DNA of 53,409 bases from Gemmatimonadota bacterium (GTDB lineage: Bacteria; Gemmatimonadota; Gemmatimonadetes; Longimicrobiales; Gaopeijiaceae), in contig JADFMD010000010.1 of NCBI GenBank assembly GCA_022564055.1, positions 1 to 53,409 of the forward strand, in the 5' to 3' direction. The notes under the pieces were generated by a model. The model was not told the DNA's origin. It worked only from the letters and a program-made list of their open reading frames with translations, and did no database searches. The position numbers were made by a program, and so were the translations under genes. Within the stretch, counting starts at the first letter, position 1, and each line of letters begins with the position of its first letter. Below, in pieces: positions 8,117 to 17,520 of the stretch.

Positions 8117-9748
8117 ATGAAGGAGGTCCGAGCGGACGTGTTGATCGTCGGCGCCGGCCCGTCCGGTGCGACGCTCGCATGCGCGCTCGCCAGAGCAGGG
8201 GTCTCTTTCCACCTGATCGACAAGGCAGAGCAGAGGTCCCCGTTCTCCCGCGCGTTGGTCATCCATCCGCGGACCCTCGAGATCCTCGATCGCTTGGGTG
8301 CGCTCGAGGATCTCCTGGCTCGAGGAAACCGTGTCGGGGCCGTGCGAATCCACATCGGGGGAAAGCTTCGTTTGGAGGTGAATTTTTCGGAGGCGCGGTA
8401 CGAGGGGTGTCGTTTCCCCGAGGCCCTTTTCGTAGAACAGAACCTGACCGAGGCGGCGCTCGACGCCTGCCTGGAACGCTCGGGTTTCCATGCCTTCTTC
8501 GACCACGAGTTGATCGACTTCGATGAGGGTCCGGATGGGGTCCGCGCGACCTGTAGCGACGGGGTGGACGGCAGCTATCGTGTCGAATGCCGGTATATCG
8601 TGGGCTGCGACGGCGCGCACAGCGCGGTTCGCCACGGCGCGGACATCGCTTTCTCCGGGTCTGCCTATGCCCGGGACTTCATGCTGGCCGACGTGGACCT
8701 CGAGTGGAACCAGGATCAGCATGCCCTGCAGGCGTTTATCGAGCGGGGAGGTTTCATGGCGTTCTTCCCCATGCGCGAGAAGACGCGCTTGGTGTCGGCT
8801 CGGGGGCGCTATAGGGAAGAGAGCGGCACGCCTTCGCTCAGCGATTTCGAACGACTCGTGGACCACTTGGTGCCTTACGACGCACGAATCTCGAATCCGA
8901 CGTGGATTGCGCGATTCCACCTGCACCACCGCATCGCCGACCGCTTTCGGAAGGGACGTGTCTGCTTGGCCGGGGACGCGGCCCACATCCACAGCCCGCT
9001 CGGTGGTCAGGGGATGAACACCGGGATCCAGGATGCGTGGAACCTTGGCTGGAAGCTCGCTTGGGCGCTCCGGTCCGGTGACTCCGCCACCGCCAATGAA
9101 ATCCTCGAGACGTACCACGACGAGCGATATCCGGTCGGACGGCTTCTCCTCCAGACGACCGACCGGGCCTTCAGCTTCGTGTCCGGGACCTCATGGCTCG
9201 CCCAGATGGCCCGCATGTTCATCGCGCCTTGGCTGGTCCCGGCGCTGGGCCGAATCTCGTTCCTCAGGCGATTGGCGCTGTTTCGGCTCACGCAGCTGGG
9301 CATTCATTACCGCCCGAGCGCGCTTTCAGGACCGGACCCGGATCGCCGGCACTTCACCCGCGCTCTTCTTCCCGGCGACAGGATGCCGGAAATATCGATC
9401 GGGGACGCATGGTTGCGTCCCCAGCTCGATCCGGTCCGGCCGACGGTCTTGGTCGTGGGGATGGACGCTCCAGCACCGTCAGGCCGGTGGAAGGTCATCC
9501 ATCTTCATGATGCCACGGATACGACTCGGTGCTTGCTCGGCTTGAAAGGACCCGGACTCTTTCTGATTCGCCCCGACGGACACCTGGCCGCTCGCGGCGT
9601 GACGCCCGGCACTCTGGAGGCGGCCGAGCTCATGCGTCTCGCCCCGGATGGTGGTCCTACTTCTCGTCCGCCGAGGGCCCGTACATTCCCGGAACCGGTA
9701 CATCGCAAAGGCGGAGGTAGACCGTCAGCTGGCCCCGGTGATGGATGA
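8117..9748 (+). CDS. FAD-dependent aromatic-ring monooxygenase (PheA/TfdB type)
   Basis: This is a 543-residue group A flavoprotein hydroxylase. The FAD ADP-binding motif is VGAGPSG (11-17). The second FAD motif is CLAGDAAHIHSPLGGQGMN, with the Gly-Asp pair at 286-287. The C-terminal third has the thioredoxin-like fold region of phenol-hydroxylase relatives (VLVVGMDAP, LFLIRPDGHLAARG). Such enzymes use NAD(P)H and O2 to hydroxylate phenols or polyketide-like rings. GGAG lies upstream of the ATG. The last 30 or so residues are Pro/Arg/Gly-rich and overlap the convergent DinB gene by 92 bases, so the natural stop may have been lost. The substrate is not predictable. Confidence 0.9.
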   Translation: MKEVRADVLIVGAGPSGATLACALARAGVSFHLIDKAEQRSPFSRALVIHPRTLEILDRLGALEDLLARGNRVGAVRIHIGGKLRLEVNFSEARYEGCRFPEALFVEQNLTEAALDACLERSGFHAFFDHELIDFDEGPDGVRATCSDGVDGSYRVECRYIVGCDGAHSAVRHGADIAFSGSAYARDFMLADVDLEWNQDQHALQAFIERGGFMAFFPMREKTRLVSARGRYREESGTPSLSDFERLVDHLVPYDARISNPTWIARFHLHHRIADRFRKGRVCLAGDAAHIHSPLGGQGMNTGIQDAWNLGWKLAWALRSGDSATANEILETYHDERYPVGRLLLQTTDRAFSFVSGTSWLAQMARMFIAPWLVPALGRISFLRRLALFRLTQLGIHYRPSALSGPDPDRRHFTRALLPGDRMPEISIGDAWLRPQLDPVRPTVLVVGMDAPAPSGRWKVIHLHDATDTTRCLLGLKGPGLFLIRPDGHLAARGVTPGTLEAAELMRLAPDGGPTSRPPRARTFPEPVHRKGGGRPSAGPGDG

Positions 9749-10160
9749 CGTGGTTGGTGACCATATTTCCAAAAAAGGCCCCGCGGGGACCACCCATGAT
9801 CTCCTCTCCACCGGACTTGAGAGACCAGTGTTCGGCCAACGCCTCGTCGGTCATGCCCGGCAGTGTCGCTTCTACGGCCGAGACGGCCTTGTCGAAGGCA
9901 GCCAGGACGTCATCAGTGGACTCGAAGACCGGCGGCGTGTACCCGCCGCCGTCGGCTGGAGCCATATCCATCCCGTCGCTTGTGAGGATCGAGAGTCCCC
10001 AACCCGGCGCCTCCGCAATGTGCCCCGCCAGGCGGCCCAAGGTCATGGACTTCTCATGAGGGGCCCACTCGGCCTTGTCGAAGGGAACGCGCTCCAGCGC
10101 TTTTCGCGTCCCGGTCATCACCGTCGTGAAATGCTCCAACATCGTCTCCGCCATCGACAT
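9657..10160 (-). CDS. DinB family protein (putative metal-dependent hydrolase/transferase)
   Basis: This 167-residue four-helix-bundle protein belongs to the DinB/YfiT superfamily. The three expected metal ligands are visible as His in AGHIAE (about 47) and the HxxxH pair in NHVIHHRGQ near 137-142. Members are thiol S-transferases or hydrolases, often stress-linked, but this one cannot be assigned a reaction. GGGAGG stands four bases before the ATG. Its 3' end overlaps the flavin monooxygenase gene on the other strand by 92 bases, and its last residues (CDVPVPGMYGPSADEK) look like a normal family terminus. That suggests the monooxygenase is the extended partner. Confidence 0.9.
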   Translation of the reverse strand: MSMAETMLEHFTTVMTGTRKALERVPFDKAEWAPHEKSMTLGRLAGHIAEAPGWGLSILTSDGMDMAPADGGGYTPPVFESTDDVLAAFDKAVSAVEATLPGMTDEALAEHWSLKSGGEEIMGGPRGAFFGNMVTNHVIHHRGQLTVYLRLCDVPVPGMYGPSADEK

Positions 10161-10257
10161 GGGACCTCCCTCGAGAAATGACTATCGGTTTTTATTCGGG
10201 TCGCCGATCTTAGGACATTCGGTCGACGTCGGCAAGCGATGCGGGTGCAGCTGGGTC

Positions 10258-10614
10258 TCAGCCAAACTCCACGCGCCCGCCGCGGGCTCGAAACGCCGAG
10301 ACCAGTCTATTGAACTCCTGCCGCAGCTCCTCGTCCCCCTCCGACAGCCAGCGGTGCCCGGTCACGCGTAGAAGCTCGGCGCCGTGCATGTCACGTTCCA
10401 GATTCGCGAAGAGCTGCTCGGTGGTACGCTCCTCGAAGGCTGCCGGTGGCTCGCCCTCCTCCGCATCGAAATTCCCGTCCAACGGGCCGCCGGTGTCCAA
10501 CTGGGCGCCGGTCGCACGCCTCTCGAGGTAATGCAGGTGGAGCTGCTGGCAGGAGAGCTCGAAGGTGCGGAGCCCCCGCTCGGTCCTGAGCCGGAGAAAG
10601 TCGCGCCGTTTCAT
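10258..10614 (-). CDS. Conserved-looking hypothetical protein
   Basis: I do not recognise this 118-residue protein. It starts MKRRDFLRLRTERG, which resembles the front of a twin-arginine signal but lacks a hydrophobic core, so it is probably cytoplasmic. The middle is acidic and Pro-rich (about 45-65). The C-terminal half is helical and well formed (LFANLERDMHGAELLRVTGH, then a Glu/Arg-rich helix ending RARGGRVEFG). An alternative start ten codons upstream (10644) has no better ribosome site. It lies 97 bases upstream of DinB in the same direction and may share its transcript. Confidence 0.6.
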   Translation of the reverse strand: MKRRDFLRLRTERGLRTFELSCQQLHLHYLERRATGAQLDTGGPLDGNFDAEEGEPPAAFEERTTEQLFANLERDMHGAELLRVTGHRWLSEGDEELRQEFNRLVSAFRARGGRVEFG

Positions 10615-10894
10615 CTGAATACCCGAGAAAGAGCGGTCATACAAAGCGGTTAGGAGTCATGGTCGACGATCTGAGCCAGTATGGTAGCGCGACGGTTGAG
10701 GAGCAAGGAATGAAAGCAGGCCGAGGACTGCGAGGCCTCCACCGAGAGCGTACAAGCGCCGCCCTTCGACACTTGCCCGTTCAATACCGCTCCCCTATGG
10801 TGCCAGTCCGTCGGGCTCTCGAGCCCCATTGGAACCCCGAGTGGTGGTGCCCATCGGCACCGTTCTACTTCTATCCGTCGAGGGAGATTTTTTC

Positions 10895-11917
10895 ATGTCG
10901 CATCTGGGTAAAGTGGGTTTGATGTTCGTTGTGGTCGGCGCCGGTGTGGGCGCGACGGCGGCACCGATGCAAGCGCAGAATAGTGAGCCCAACCCGTACC
11001 GGACCGTGCCCGGGGTGTGGGCGCAGCTTCCCGATGGTCGGGATTGGGGTTCGACGAGCCTGGTGGAGGTCTCCCCGGACGGCGAAACCATCTGGGCTGT
11101 CGATCGCTGCGGAGAGAACAACTGTGTCGGGCACGACGACCTCGACATCGTCTTTCAGTTCGACAAGCGTGGAAACATCCTCACCCAGTTTGGAGCCGGG
11201 ATGTTCGAGTGGCCCCATGGGATCGACGTGGACGAAGACGGAAACGTGTGGGTCGTGGATGCTCGGGGGAACGAGGGGCGCGCCCGGGGCCATCAGGTGA
11301 TCAAGTTCAGCCCGGAGGGCGTGGTTTTGCTGCGCCTGGGCACGGCCGGTGTGGCGGGGCGGACCCGGACGACGCTCGATCAGCCCAACGACGTGTTGGT
11401 CGCGCCCAACGGAGACATCTTCGTTGCCGACGGGCACCCCGCAAACGGCAACAATCGCATCGTCAAATACTCGAGCGACGGCAGGTATCTCATGGAGTGG
11501 GGTGAGACGGGCTCCAACCCGGGCGAGTTCAGGACGCCCCACGCCCTCGCGATGGATGACGACGGCCTCCTCTACGTGGGAGACCGCAGCAACCGGCGGA
11601 TCCAGGTTTTCGAGCAGGATGGCACCTTCGTACGCGACTTCTACAACATGGGACGCGCCAGCGGCATCACGATTCGCAACAACAAGCTCTACGTGGCGGA
11701 CTCGGAGTCCAGCTACGCCCGTAACCCGGGTTTCAGGCGCGGAATCCGGGTCATGGACCTCGACACCGGCTACGTGATCGCCTTCATCCCCGATCCCGAG
11801 CCCAGCCCTGGTACTTCCGGAACGAGCGCCGCGGAGGGCGTCGCGGTGGACAACGAAGGAAATGTCTACGGCGCGGAGGTCGGTCCGCGTGCGCTACGGA
11901 AGCACTTGGCGCGGTAG
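10895..11917 (+). CDS. Exported NHL-repeat beta-propeller, peptidyl-alpha-hydroxyglycine alpha-amidating lyase-like
   Basis: The 340-residue protein has a signal peptide (residues 1-28, ending near APMQAQ) and a six-bladed propeller of NHL repeats, for example GNVWVVDARGNEG, NGDIFVADGHPANG and DGLLYVGDRSNRRIQVF. Blade order and the HQVIKF segment resemble the bacterial relatives of peptidylglycine lyase, but lyase activity is not proven. I chose the ATG at 10895 because AGGGAGA lies seven bases upstream; an open frame continues further up without support. A clear hairpin terminator follows. The 280-bp region between it and the divergent hypothetical gene shows no further gene. Confidence 0.88.
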   Translation: MSHLGKVGLMFVVVGAGVGATAAPMQAQNSEPNPYRTVPGVWAQLPDGRDWGSTSLVEVSPDGETIWAVDRCGENNCVGHDDLDIVFQFDKRGNILTQFGAGMFEWPHGIDVDEDGNVWVVDARGNEGRARGHQVIKFSPEGVVLLRLGTAGVAGRTRTTLDQPNDVLVAPNGDIFVADGHPANGNNRIVKYSSDGRYLMEWGETGSNPGEFRTPHALAMDDDGLLYVGDRSNRRIQVFEQDGTFVRDFYNMGRASGITIRNNKLYVADSESSYARNPGFRRGIRVMDLDTGYVIAFIPDPEPSPGTSGTSAAEGVAVDNEGNVYGAEVGPRALRKHLAR

Positions 11918-11951
11918 GCTCCGGAGGCAAAGCCTTGGTAGATCAAAGGAG

Positions 11952-11980
11952 GGCGGGTCGGTAGGTAATACCGGCCCGCC
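11952..11980 (+). terminator. Intrinsic terminator-like hairpin
   Basis: A 12-bp stem (11952-11963 with 11969-11980, one G-T pair) closes a five-base loop and is followed by TTCACGTTT. It lies 35 bases after the NHL propeller stop and just before the next gene. The U-tract is weak. Confidence 0.65.
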
Positions 11981-12009
11981 TTCACGTTTCATGTGAGGGA
12001 GAGAAACTC

Positions 12010-13017
12010 ATGACGACACGACGCGGCGCGGCCGTCCCCATTCAGATCATCCTGTTGAGCTGCTTGTTGGTGATGGGTTCGGTAACCCGGCCCCTCTTGG
12101 GCCAGACCTCACCCGAGGTGACCGAGGCGATGGTCCAGCAGTGGATGACCGACCTGTCGAACTGGGGCCGGTGGGGGGATGACGACCAGCTCGGAACCCT
12201 CAACCTGATCACGGTGGAGAAGCGCCTCCAGGCGATCGGCCTGGCCCGAGTCGGTACATCGGTGTCGCTCTCGCACAACTATATCAAGGAGCCGGCTGCG
12301 GACGCGACCTCTCCGTTCGGCCACGAGATGCTGGGAATCGGGAGCCCGGGCGTCTTCCGCAGCGATCGGTATACCATCGCCTACCATGGGTACGCCCACT
12401 CCCACCTCGATGCGCTGTGCCACATGATGTACGAGGGTCGGCTGTACAACGGGTACGTCCGGGACGATGAGGTGACCGAAGGCGGGTGCGACAAGCTCGC
12501 GATCATCAATTTCAAGCAGGGAATCATCACTCGGGGAATCCTGATGGACATCGCCCGGCTCAAGGGGGTCGAATATCTCGAGCCAGGGACGCCGATCTAC
12601 GTGGAAGATCTCGAGGCCTGGGAGCAGGAGGCCGGCATTCGGGTCGGGAGCGGAGACGTCGTGCTGGTGCGTAGTGGGCGGTGGGCTCGGCGGGCCGAGG
12701 TGGGGCCTTGGAGGACCGGCCAGCAGGCTGCTGGACTTCACGCCTCCGTGGTTCCGTGGCTTCGCGAGCGAGGCGTCGCGATGCTGGGCAGCGATTATAC
12801 CAACGACGTCCTACCGTCGGGTGTCGAGGGGGTCACGCAGCCCATTCACCAGCTCATGCTCGTGGCCTTGGGGACTCCCCTGTTCGACAACCTCGATTTG
12901 GAGGCCGTGGCGGCTGAAGCGGCCCGGCAGGGTCGCTGGGAGTTCATGCTGGTTGCGGCGCCGCTGGCGGTCGAGGGTGGTACGGGGTCGCCTCTCAATC
13001 CTCTTGCAATCTTCTGA
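12010..13017 (+). CDS. Exported cyclase-family (kynurenine formamidase-like) hydrolase
   Basis: The 335-residue enzyme carries a signal peptide (hydrophobic 10-30, cleavage near LLGQ) and the cyclase-family fold. The metal motif HxDxxxH is formed by His132, Asp134 and His138 (SHLDALCH), which matches the second part of the family motif HGTHxDxPxH. Relatives hydrolyse N-formylkynurenine or other amides and lactones through a divalent metal site. The N-terminal NWGRWGDDDQLGTLN is typical of the longer bacterial subfamily. GAGGGAGA lies about ten bases before the ATG. It stands as a single gene between a terminator and the SPOR gene, and the substrate is unknown. Confidence 0.9.
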   Translation: MTTRRGAAVPIQIILLSCLLVMGSVTRPLLGQTSPEVTEAMVQQWMTDLSNWGRWGDDDQLGTLNLITVEKRLQAIGLARVGTSVSLSHNYIKEPAADATSPFGHEMLGIGSPGVFRSDRYTIAYHGYAHSHLDALCHMMYEGRLYNGYVRDDEVTEGGCDKLAIINFKQGIITRGILMDIARLKGVEYLEPGTPIYVEDLEAWEQEAGIRVGSGDVVLVRSGRWARRAEVGPWRTGQQAAGLHASVVPWLRERGVAMLGSDYTNDVLPSGVEGVTQPIHQLMLVALGTPLFDNLDLEAVAAEAARQGRWEFMLVAAPLAVEGGTGSPLNPLAIF

Positions 13018-13070
13018 AGCCTGACTCTCTATAGAATAAGTAGGAAAAGAACGTAGAGAGGAGTGCCCAG

Positions 13071-14237
13071 GTGACTGAAGACGACGAATCCGGACCGCTG
13101 CCGGAGGGCGCGGAGGGTAAAAGCCCCCGAATGGTGGACTTTGGCCTCTCCGGAATCGAAAGAGGGGCGACCCTCGACACCGGTGAAGACGCCATGGAGG
13201 AAGCGGCGAACACCTCGCTCGAGATGGAGGGGTTCGAGACCGGCTCCGGCTTCGACCTCGAGGGCAAAGCGAGCCTAGGTGACCCGGATTTCGAGTTGGA
13301 GACCCCGGAGCTCGACACGAGTGTGCCCAAGGCGGGCGATTTCGAGAAAACCGGGACCGCGCGTTCGGCCGGGCGGGGTCTCGAGGATCTTGTGGCGGAC
13401 GGGGATTACGGCGGAGCGGTCGGGGGTGCTCGCAGGTCCCGAGAAAGGGTCGATCTCACGATCCCGGAACCGGATGACAGTTCCCTCACTCCCCGGATTG
13501 CGAGGCCGAAAAAGCGACACCGTGGTCTCGAGGCGCTGGCGCGGAGGCGGAGGCGGCGAACCGCAGCCCGATGGCTAGTCAGGGCGGCGGCGGCGGTCTT
13601 GGTCTTCGGCGGAGGCGGATTCGCGTTGGTCTACTGGGACGTCGTGGAGATCCCCGGAGTCACACTGCCGGAGCGGGCCCGTTCCGGCATCACGGCTCCG
13701 GTGGCACTTGCCGGTGCCCAGCCTGAAACCCCGGTCATGAGCCATGTGCTCCTTGTCGATACGTGGCGGGAGATCCAAACGCCGCTTGCTATGGCAGACG
13801 CCCTTCGGGACCGCATGCCCAACCTCCTCGGTTTCGTGACCGCCCTGCGAATCGATGGGGACCGGCAATTCGCCCTCATGGTGGGCCCCGCCTACAGCGC
13901 GGTGGAGGCGAACCGTCTGAAGGTCCCCCTGGGGGTAGCTTTTGATCTCCTGAATCCCGATCCCGAGAGTTGGTCCGTCCTGGAGGCTGCCTACTCCTTC
14001 TTTCTCGGAGAATACGAGACGGTGGAAGAGGCGAATGACCGTGCCCGGGAACTCGCGGATCTGTCGGTTCCCGCCTTCGTGCTTCAGGTCGACTACGCGG
14101 CCGAACCCCGAGGGCTGCGCGTGTACGGTGGCGCCTTCACCGATGAGGTGCAGGCGCGAGGCATGGGACGCCTCCTGAGGGAGAACGGTTTGGGCGGCGC
14201 GCCGTTGATTGAACGGCGAGGGCGCCTACCGCGGTGA
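13071..14237 (+). CDS. Single-pass membrane protein with C-terminal SPOR-like domain
   Basis: The 388-residue product has a strongly acidic cytoplasmic N-terminus (1-140), a basic patch (145-165), one TM helix (168-189) and a periplasmic part with two SPOR-like segments (about 225-290 and 300-380). These show the family pattern of FALMVGPAYSAVEAN, FFLGEYETVEEAN and RVYGGAFTDEVQA. SPOR domains bind denuded glycan strands at division sites, so a cell-envelope or division role is inferred. The start is GTG with GAGAGGAG seven bases upstream. A -10-like TATAGAAT lies near 13030. A strong terminator follows, so the gene is probably monocistronic. Confidence 0.8.
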   Translation: MTEDDESGPLPEGAEGKSPRMVDFGLSGIERGATLDTGEDAMEEAANTSLEMEGFETGSGFDLEGKASLGDPDFELETPELDTSVPKAGDFEKTGTARSAGRGLEDLVADGDYGGAVGGARRSRERVDLTIPEPDDSSLTPRIARPKKRHRGLEALARRRRRRTAARWLVRAAAAVLVFGGGGFALVYWDVVEIPGVTLPERARSGITAPVALAGAQPETPVMSHVLLVDTWREIQTPLAMADALRDRMPNLLGFVTALRIDGDRQFALMVGPAYSAVEANRLKVPLGVAFDLLNPDPESWSVLEAAYSFFLGEYETVEEANDRARELADLSVPAFVLQVDYAAEPRGLRVYGGAFTDEVQARGMGRLLRENGLGGAPLIERRGRLPR

Positions 14238-14242
14238 GCTTT

Positions 14243-14272
14243 CAGCCCGTTCACGGGCTGCGTTCCTTTTTT
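14243..14272 (+). terminator. Intrinsic terminator
   Basis: A seven-bp perfect stem CAGCCCG/CGGGCTG (14243-14249, 14254-14260) with loop TTCA is followed by CGTTCC and six T. It ends the SPOR gene. Confidence 0.85.
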
Positions 14273-14402
14273 GACGTCGCGTCGAGGCAACGTCCAGGGT
14301 GACTTCCTCAGTCTGACCTCATGTAGACCTCCAGCGGGCGAGGTGCGCGATGAATCCTCTCGCGCTCGGTTCTTCGGGGAACCTCGAGGGCGCCTCATTC
14401 GG

Positions 14403-14408
14403 TATATT
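14403..14408 (+). promoter_or_regulatory. Candidate -10 element of the MoxR/Bat operon
   Basis: TATATT lies 88 bases before the moxR ATG. No good -35 is visible at 16-18 bases upstream, so this is tentative. Confidence 0.35.
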
Positions 14409-14422
14409 CTCGCGGCGGTTCC

Positions 14423-14468
14423 CTGGACGATCGCACCATGAAGTGATCGTCTGGAGGCATGGTTTTTT
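14423..14468 (+). promoter_or_regulatory. Leader hairpin with T-run upstream of moxR
   Basis: A 10-bp stem (14423-14432 with 14445-14454, seven Watson-Crick pairs in a row plus wobble pairs) is followed, after eight bases, by six T at 14463-14468. It lies between the candidate -10 and the moxR start, so it could attenuate the operon. The gap between stem and T-run is longer than in a standard terminator. Confidence 0.35.
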
Positions 14469-14495
14469 GAGACACGCGGAGACGGAAAGATCTAC

Positions 14496-15539
14496 ATGGC
14501 AGATCAAGATGTGATGGATACGGTGCCGGAAGCGCGATCCGCGCCTGCGATGCATGCGGACATCGAGGTCATCCAGGCCAAGATCGAGGAAGAGAGCGGC
14601 TTCGTGAGCCGCCTGCAGGACGAGGTAGCCCGGGTGATCGTGGGTCAGCGGTACATGGTGGAACGGTTGCTCATCGGACTGTTGGCGGATGGCCATATTC
14701 TTATGGAAGGCGTTCCCGGGCTGGCGAAAACGCTCACGGTCAGCACACTGGCCAAGGCCATCAAGACCTCGTTCCAGCGCATTCAATTCACACCCGACCT
14801 CCTGCCGGCGGACCTGATCGGGACGTTGATCTACGACCCCAAATCTTCGGAGTTTCAAACGAAGAAGGGCCCGATCTTCGCCAACATCATCCTGGCCGAC
14901 GAGATCAACCGTTCGCCGGCAAAGGTACAGGCGGCGCTGCTGGAAGCGATGCAGGAGCACCAGGTCACGATTGGACAGAACACCTTTCCCCTGGACGACC
15001 CCTTTCTCGTTCTCGCCACGCAGAACCCGATCGAGCATGAGGGCACGTATCCACTCCCCGAGGCCCAGGTCGACCGCTTCATGCTGAAGTTGTCGGTCGG
15101 ATACCCCAACAAGGATGAGGAGGTGGAAATCCTCCGTCGGGTCGCGGGTGGGCCGGCGCACGAGGTCTCCGCCGTCGTCACGCCCGAGGAGATTCTGCGT
15201 GCGCGGCGCGCTGTCCGAATGATCTATATGGACAACCAGGTCGAGCGGTACATCGTCGAGCTCGTTTTCGCGACTCGTGATCCCGCGGCACACGGTCTCC
15301 CCGACCTCGCCGACCTCATCCGGTTCGGCGCTTCGCCCCGTGCTTCGATCAACCTGGCGAAGGCCGCGCGTGCGCATGCCTTCCTCAGGCGCCGGGGGTA
15401 CGTGACCCCCGAGGACGTCCGAGCCGTCGGTCTGGACGTGATGCGGCACCGTGTGCTCCTCACCTACGAGGCCGAGGCCGAGGAGGTCACGCAGGAGGAT
15501 GTGGTGAAGCGCGTACTCGACAGTATCGAGGTGCCGTAG
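14496..15539 (+). CDS. moxR: MoxR family AAA+ ATPase
   Basis: This 347-residue cytoplasmic AAA+ ATPase has Walker A GVPGLAKT (72-79), Walker B IILADEINR (131-139), sensor 1 in ATQNPIE and the MoxR signature EGTYPLPEAQVDRF. MoxR proteins act as chaperones that activate vWA-domain partners. Here the partners are encoded next: DUF58, BatA and BatB. It is the first gene of an eight-gene operon that ends at 22964. The ATG at 14496 follows GGAAAG. This is the standard MRP-type MoxR arrangement with bat genes. Confidence 0.96.
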   Translation: MADQDVMDTVPEARSAPAMHADIEVIQAKIEEESGFVSRLQDEVARVIVGQRYMVERLLIGLLADGHILMEGVPGLAKTLTVSTLAKAIKTSFQRIQFTPDLLPADLIGTLIYDPKSSEFQTKKGPIFANIILADEINRSPAKVQAALLEAMQEHQVTIGQNTFPLDDPFLVLATQNPIEHEGTYPLPEAQVDRFMLKLSVGYPNKDEEVEILRRVAGGPAHEVSAVVTPEEILRARRAVRMIYMDNQVERYIVELVFATRDPAAHGLPDLADLIRFGASPRASINLAKAARAHAFLRRRGYVTPEDVRAVGLDVMRHRVLLTYEAEAEEVTQEDVVKRVLDSIEVP

Positions 15540-15601
15540 GCTTCGGTGAGGACCATAAGCATGACCTTGTGGGAGAACAGTGGTTCGGCGGAGCAGGGTG
15601 C

Positions 15602-16476
<875 letters not shown>

Positions 16477-16480
<4 letters not shown>

Positions 16481-17520
16481 GGGTGCTGCTGGTGCGGTGG
16501 GCCGCCCGTAGGCGCGTTTCGACCGTCCTTATCAAGGCTGCGCTTCTGGTCGCGTTTGTGCCGGTGACGCTCCGAGCCCAGGCGCCCCGGATCTTTACCG
16601 AGTTGGACACGGCCTTGGTCTCGGTCGGGGACCGGATGGCCTTCACGGTGCGGGTGGAGCACGATCCGGACGCCATCGTGGTCTGGCCGGACTCGCTCGA
16701 CCTTGGCTCCGTCGAAGTGCTCGGTACCGAAGATCTTCGGACGGGCGAGGAGGACGGGCGCACCATCACGGGTGCGCGATTCACCCTGGCCGCGTTCGAG
16801 CTCGGAGATCTCGAGATTCCGAGTTTCGAGATCCGGGTAGAGGCGCCGGACGGGTCCTCGACCACGCTCTCGACGGATGCCTACGTGATTACGGTTCAGA
16901 GCGTCGGATTGGACGAAGGCGGCGACATCCGGGCGATCCGGGGACCGCTCGGCATCCCGCTGAGTGTGATCTACGTTCTGCCCTGGGTCCTTCTGCTGGC
17001 GCTGCTCGGGGGGCTCGGGTATTGGCTGTGGGCCAAGCGCAGGCCCGTGGAAGCCGGCCCCCGCCGGTCTGTGGCCATTCCACGCTTTCCCCACGAGGAC
17101 GCCTACGACGCGCTCGCCCGCCTCGAGGCGTCCGACCTCTTGGAGCGTGGGAAGATCAAGGAGTACCACATCCTCGCTTCTGAGATCATTCGGACCTACG
17201 TCGAAGGCCGGTTCGGCGTGTACGCCTTGGAGATGACCACGGGGGAAGTCGTCGAGGGGCTCCGAGGTTCGGCTGTCCCGGAGGATGATGTCGAGGCCTT
17301 CGACGTGTTCGCCAGCCGTTGCGACCTCGTCAAATTCGCCAGACTCCGGCCCGCGTCCGATGCCTGCAGGGACATCCTCGAGGCCGCTCGTGCCTTCGTC
17401 GCTCAGACCCAGCCGCGCGCAGACGTCGTCGAGGGTCCGGATTCGACGGGCCAAGCCGGCGAATGGGACGCCCCCGAACTCGCCCTGGCCCACACGCCGC
17501 CGCACGACGAGGTGGGGTGA
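16477..17520 (+). CDS. Membrane protein of the Bat operon (DUF4381/BatD-like)
   Basis: The 347-residue protein has a signal peptide (cleavage near 35, LRAQAP), a periplasmic beta-rich domain (36-155), one TM helix (163-185) and a cytoplasmic helical domain (about 200-320; EYHILASEIIRTYVEGRFG). The pattern matches the short BatD/DUF4381-type proteins found between DUF58 and BatA genes. It overlaps the DUF58 stop by ATGA and the batA start by TGATG, so three genes are translationally coupled. Its biochemical role is unknown. Confidence 0.8.
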
